Assembly (NCBI GenBank): GCA_030642885.1
Contig: DAOWMX010000021.1
Span: 1 to 14,984, forward strand
DNA from: Anaerolineales bacterium
GTDB lineage: Bacteria > Chloroflexota > Anaerolineae > Anaerolineales > E44-bin32
Length of the DNA stretch: 14,984 nt
Reading direction: 5' to 3'
Part shown: piece by piece, positions 14,057-14,984 of the stretch
How positions within the stretch are numbered: position 1 is the first letter of the stretch
How the letters are laid out: the number at the start of each line of letters is the position of its first letter
Notes under the pieces: model-generated
Told to the model about the DNA's origin: nothing
The model's database searches: none
The model's input: the letters and a program-made list of their open reading frames with translations, nothing else
Program-made: the position numbers and the translations under genes

Positions 14057-14501
14057 TTACCTTCCCCCAGATCTGCCTTTAACATGGATTGCGCCATGAC
14101 CTGGTGCCGCAATGCGAGCCATGCAACCGCGGCCGTCACCAGCCCTGAGACGATCAAACCTATGGCGAAGAATATTGAAGCCGCGCCGGAGCGGAAAGTC
14201 GCCGAGCCCACAATCTCGAGAACATGGTACAGCGTGTCAGCCAGCGCCAGCAAGAGACCGATGGACATCAAACCCTGGTAACTGGCTCGCGTTCCTTGGG
14301 CTGCAAGCGCGACCAATCCTGTAAGCGCTACGAAGAACGCAAATGCAAGGAATTGAGTTGGAGGGTTGTCAAATTAAATTCTGCAGGAACGCCGAACAGG
14401 AAATCATCAATCAAATGGGCGGCGCCAAACCCGGCGAAGATCGATGAAACTACGATGACGCGATTGCTCCAACGGAAATGATCTGCTGCTGGCTTGAGCA
14501 T
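14053..14501 (-). pseudogene. Small four-TM membrane protein gene with a one-base frameshift
   Basis: Two adjacent reading frames form one gene. The first starts at ATG 14501, with AGGGAGG six bases upstream, and runs MLKPAADHFRWSNRV...HLIDDFLFGVPAEFN. The second gives DNPPTQFLAFAFFVALTGLV and continues through further TM segments to LGEGN and a TAG at 14053. The frames join if one base is restored near 14370-14373 (AATTTGAC on the minus strand; one extra T or G would repair it). The repaired product is about 149 aa with four hydrophobic segments. No slippery heptamer for programmed -1 frameshifting is visible. It is either a recent pseudogene or a sequencing or assembly error in a short homopolymer. 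Family not recognised. Confidence 0.7.
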
Positions 14502-14563
14502 GGGGCGCCTCCCTATTGCATACGGGTCTGCCAAATATTAGGTTACCACCCGTCCTATAAAGC

Positions 14564-14593
14564 TTGGCACCCGCTACTTTCTGCGGGCGCCAA
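14564..14593 (-). terminator. Hairpin downstream of the Lys-rich microprotein gene
   Basis: TTGGC-A-CCCGC (14564-14574) pairs with GCGGG-C-GCCAA (14583-14593) around an 8-base loop, an 11-bp stem with one mismatch. It begins 20 bases after the microprotein stop on the minus strand and precedes the frameshifted gene. The U-tract is weak (GCTTTATAG), so its terminator function is uncertain. Confidence 0.45.
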
Positions 14594-14613
14594 TATTTGA
14601 TCCTGTGGTGTGC

Positions 14614-14721
14614 CTAGTATTGCTTTTTTTCTTTTTTTAGTTTGCGCTTTTCCTTAATCGTTAGCTTTGGCTTCTTTTTAGTCTCTTTCTTGGACTTATC
14701 CTTTTTTCCTTTTTCACCCAT
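14614..14721 (-). CDS. 35-aa lysine-rich microprotein
   Basis: A short ORF reads MGEKGKKDKS, continues with KKETKKKPKL TIKEKRKLKK in the next twenty residues and ends EKKQY. Seventeen of the 35 residues are Lys. GAGGA lies 9 bases before the ATG and an extended -10 (TGCTATGAT, 14767-14775) about 45 bases upstream. A hairpin follows the stop, so a complete small transcription unit is visible. The LTIKEKRKLKKEKK part looks like a regular charged helix. Nucleic-acid or ribosome binding is likely from charge alone, but no function is known to me. Base composition is far more A-rich than its neighbours because of the Lys codons (mostly AAA/AAG). It could be spurious, but the signals around it argue for a real gene. 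Confidence 0.65.
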   Translation of the reverse strand: MGEKGKKDKSKKETKKKPKLTIKEKRKLKKEKKQY

Positions 14722-14766
14722 TTTTACCCATCCTCACTTTCCAATGGTTGTTTGCGATTCATCCCC

Positions 14767-14775
14767 ATCATAGCA
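14767..14775 (-). promoter_or_regulatory. Extended -10 for the Lys-rich microprotein
   Basis: On the minus strand TGC-TATGAT, five of six matches to the -10 consensus with the TGn extension. Transcription would start near 14760, giving a leader of about 39 bases containing the GAGGA ribosome binding site. No good -35 is seen. Confidence 0.4.
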
Positions 14776-14891
14776 CTTAAAATCCCAACAGCTAGGAGCT
14801 CGGCAATAGTTTGCAGGGCAATCGCATTCTCGTGAGGGGGACTATTAAATTTTGAGAAAGCGTATTAACATCAGGTCAAAAAGGAAGGGAA

Positions 14892-14984
14892 ATGGGCGAT
14901 CTGATGACACACTTCTCAAAGGTAACCGACATTCGACCCCCGTCAGTTCCGGGGGCTCAGGAAGATCAGGGGAAGCGGCATCCA
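14892..14984 (+). CDS. Start of an unidentified ORF running off the right edge
   Basis: ATG at 14892 is preceded by AAGGAAGGGA, a good purine-rich ribosome binding site. The frame is open for 31 codons to the window end (MGDLMTHFSKVTDIRPPSVP then GAQEDQGKRHP). No domain can be recognised from so little. The stretch between it and the microprotein start (14722-14891) shows only the two genes' leader signals. Confidence 0.45.
   Translation, partial: MGDLMTHFSKVTDIRPPSVPGAQEDQGKRHP

Noticed and set aside
14368..14375. Programmed -1 frameshift site
   Set aside because: The in-frame codons TTT-AAT-TTG-ACA do not form an X-XXY-YYZ slippery heptamer, and no downstream structure was evident.
14053..14534. 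Two separate small membrane genes (87 and 68 aa)
   Set aside because: The halves are complementary parts of one protein. The second has no start signal, and one restored base joins them.

Overview
The window most resembles the genome of a Chloroflexota bacterium, probably class Anaerolineae. The grounds are a MutL-type ASKHA ATPase set among anonymous membrane genes, a zinc-ribbon/membrane protein with an acidic tail, Thr/Pro-rich extracytoplasmic linkers, and a bacterial NurA-HerA locus. This is a judgement from gene content; no rRNA or other phylogenetic marker is present.

Left arm, minus strand (about 8531 down to 1). Eight closely spaced genes read leftward. In transcription order they are: an 83-aa protein, a 249-aa two-TM protein (DUF6754-like), a 220-aa polytopic membrane protein, a 702-aa zinc-ribbon/membrane protein with repeated Trp-Leu motifs in its cytosolic tail, a 241-aa polytopic membrane protein, a 586-aa MutL-family ATPase, a 359-aa beta-rich KOW-like protein, and a 184-aa surface protein ending in an LPATG sorting-type signal. 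The first six junctions overlap by 4 bases or are separated by 33 bases at most, so co-transcription is likely. A strong hairpin (440-468) follows the last gene, and then a P-loop ATPase gene runs off the left edge. No B12-dependent mutase subunit is present, so the MutL protein appears to serve a membrane-associated complex instead. This is the best candidate for an undescribed system.

Centre, plus strand (8651-12225). A good promoter at 8651-8678 drives nurA, a 200-aa HAS-barrel-like protein, and herA. This is a DNA end-processing nuclease/translocase pair with an extra small barrel protein between them.

12226-12841 has no gene. It holds a cluster of short, diverged, partly palindromic repeats.

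Right arm. A radical SAM protein with a helix-hairpin-helix domain and a C-terminal QLTLF sequence resembling a beta-clamp-binding motif (12842-14056) probably acts in DNA repair or modification. It converges on a small four-TM membrane gene broken by a single-base frameshift (14053-14501). A 35-aa lysine-rich microprotein (14614-14721, minus) follows, and the start of a plus-strand ORF runs off the right edge. Several starts in the window are preceded by GCTATNNT-type -10 elements, two of them so close to the ATG that the mRNAs would be leaderless.
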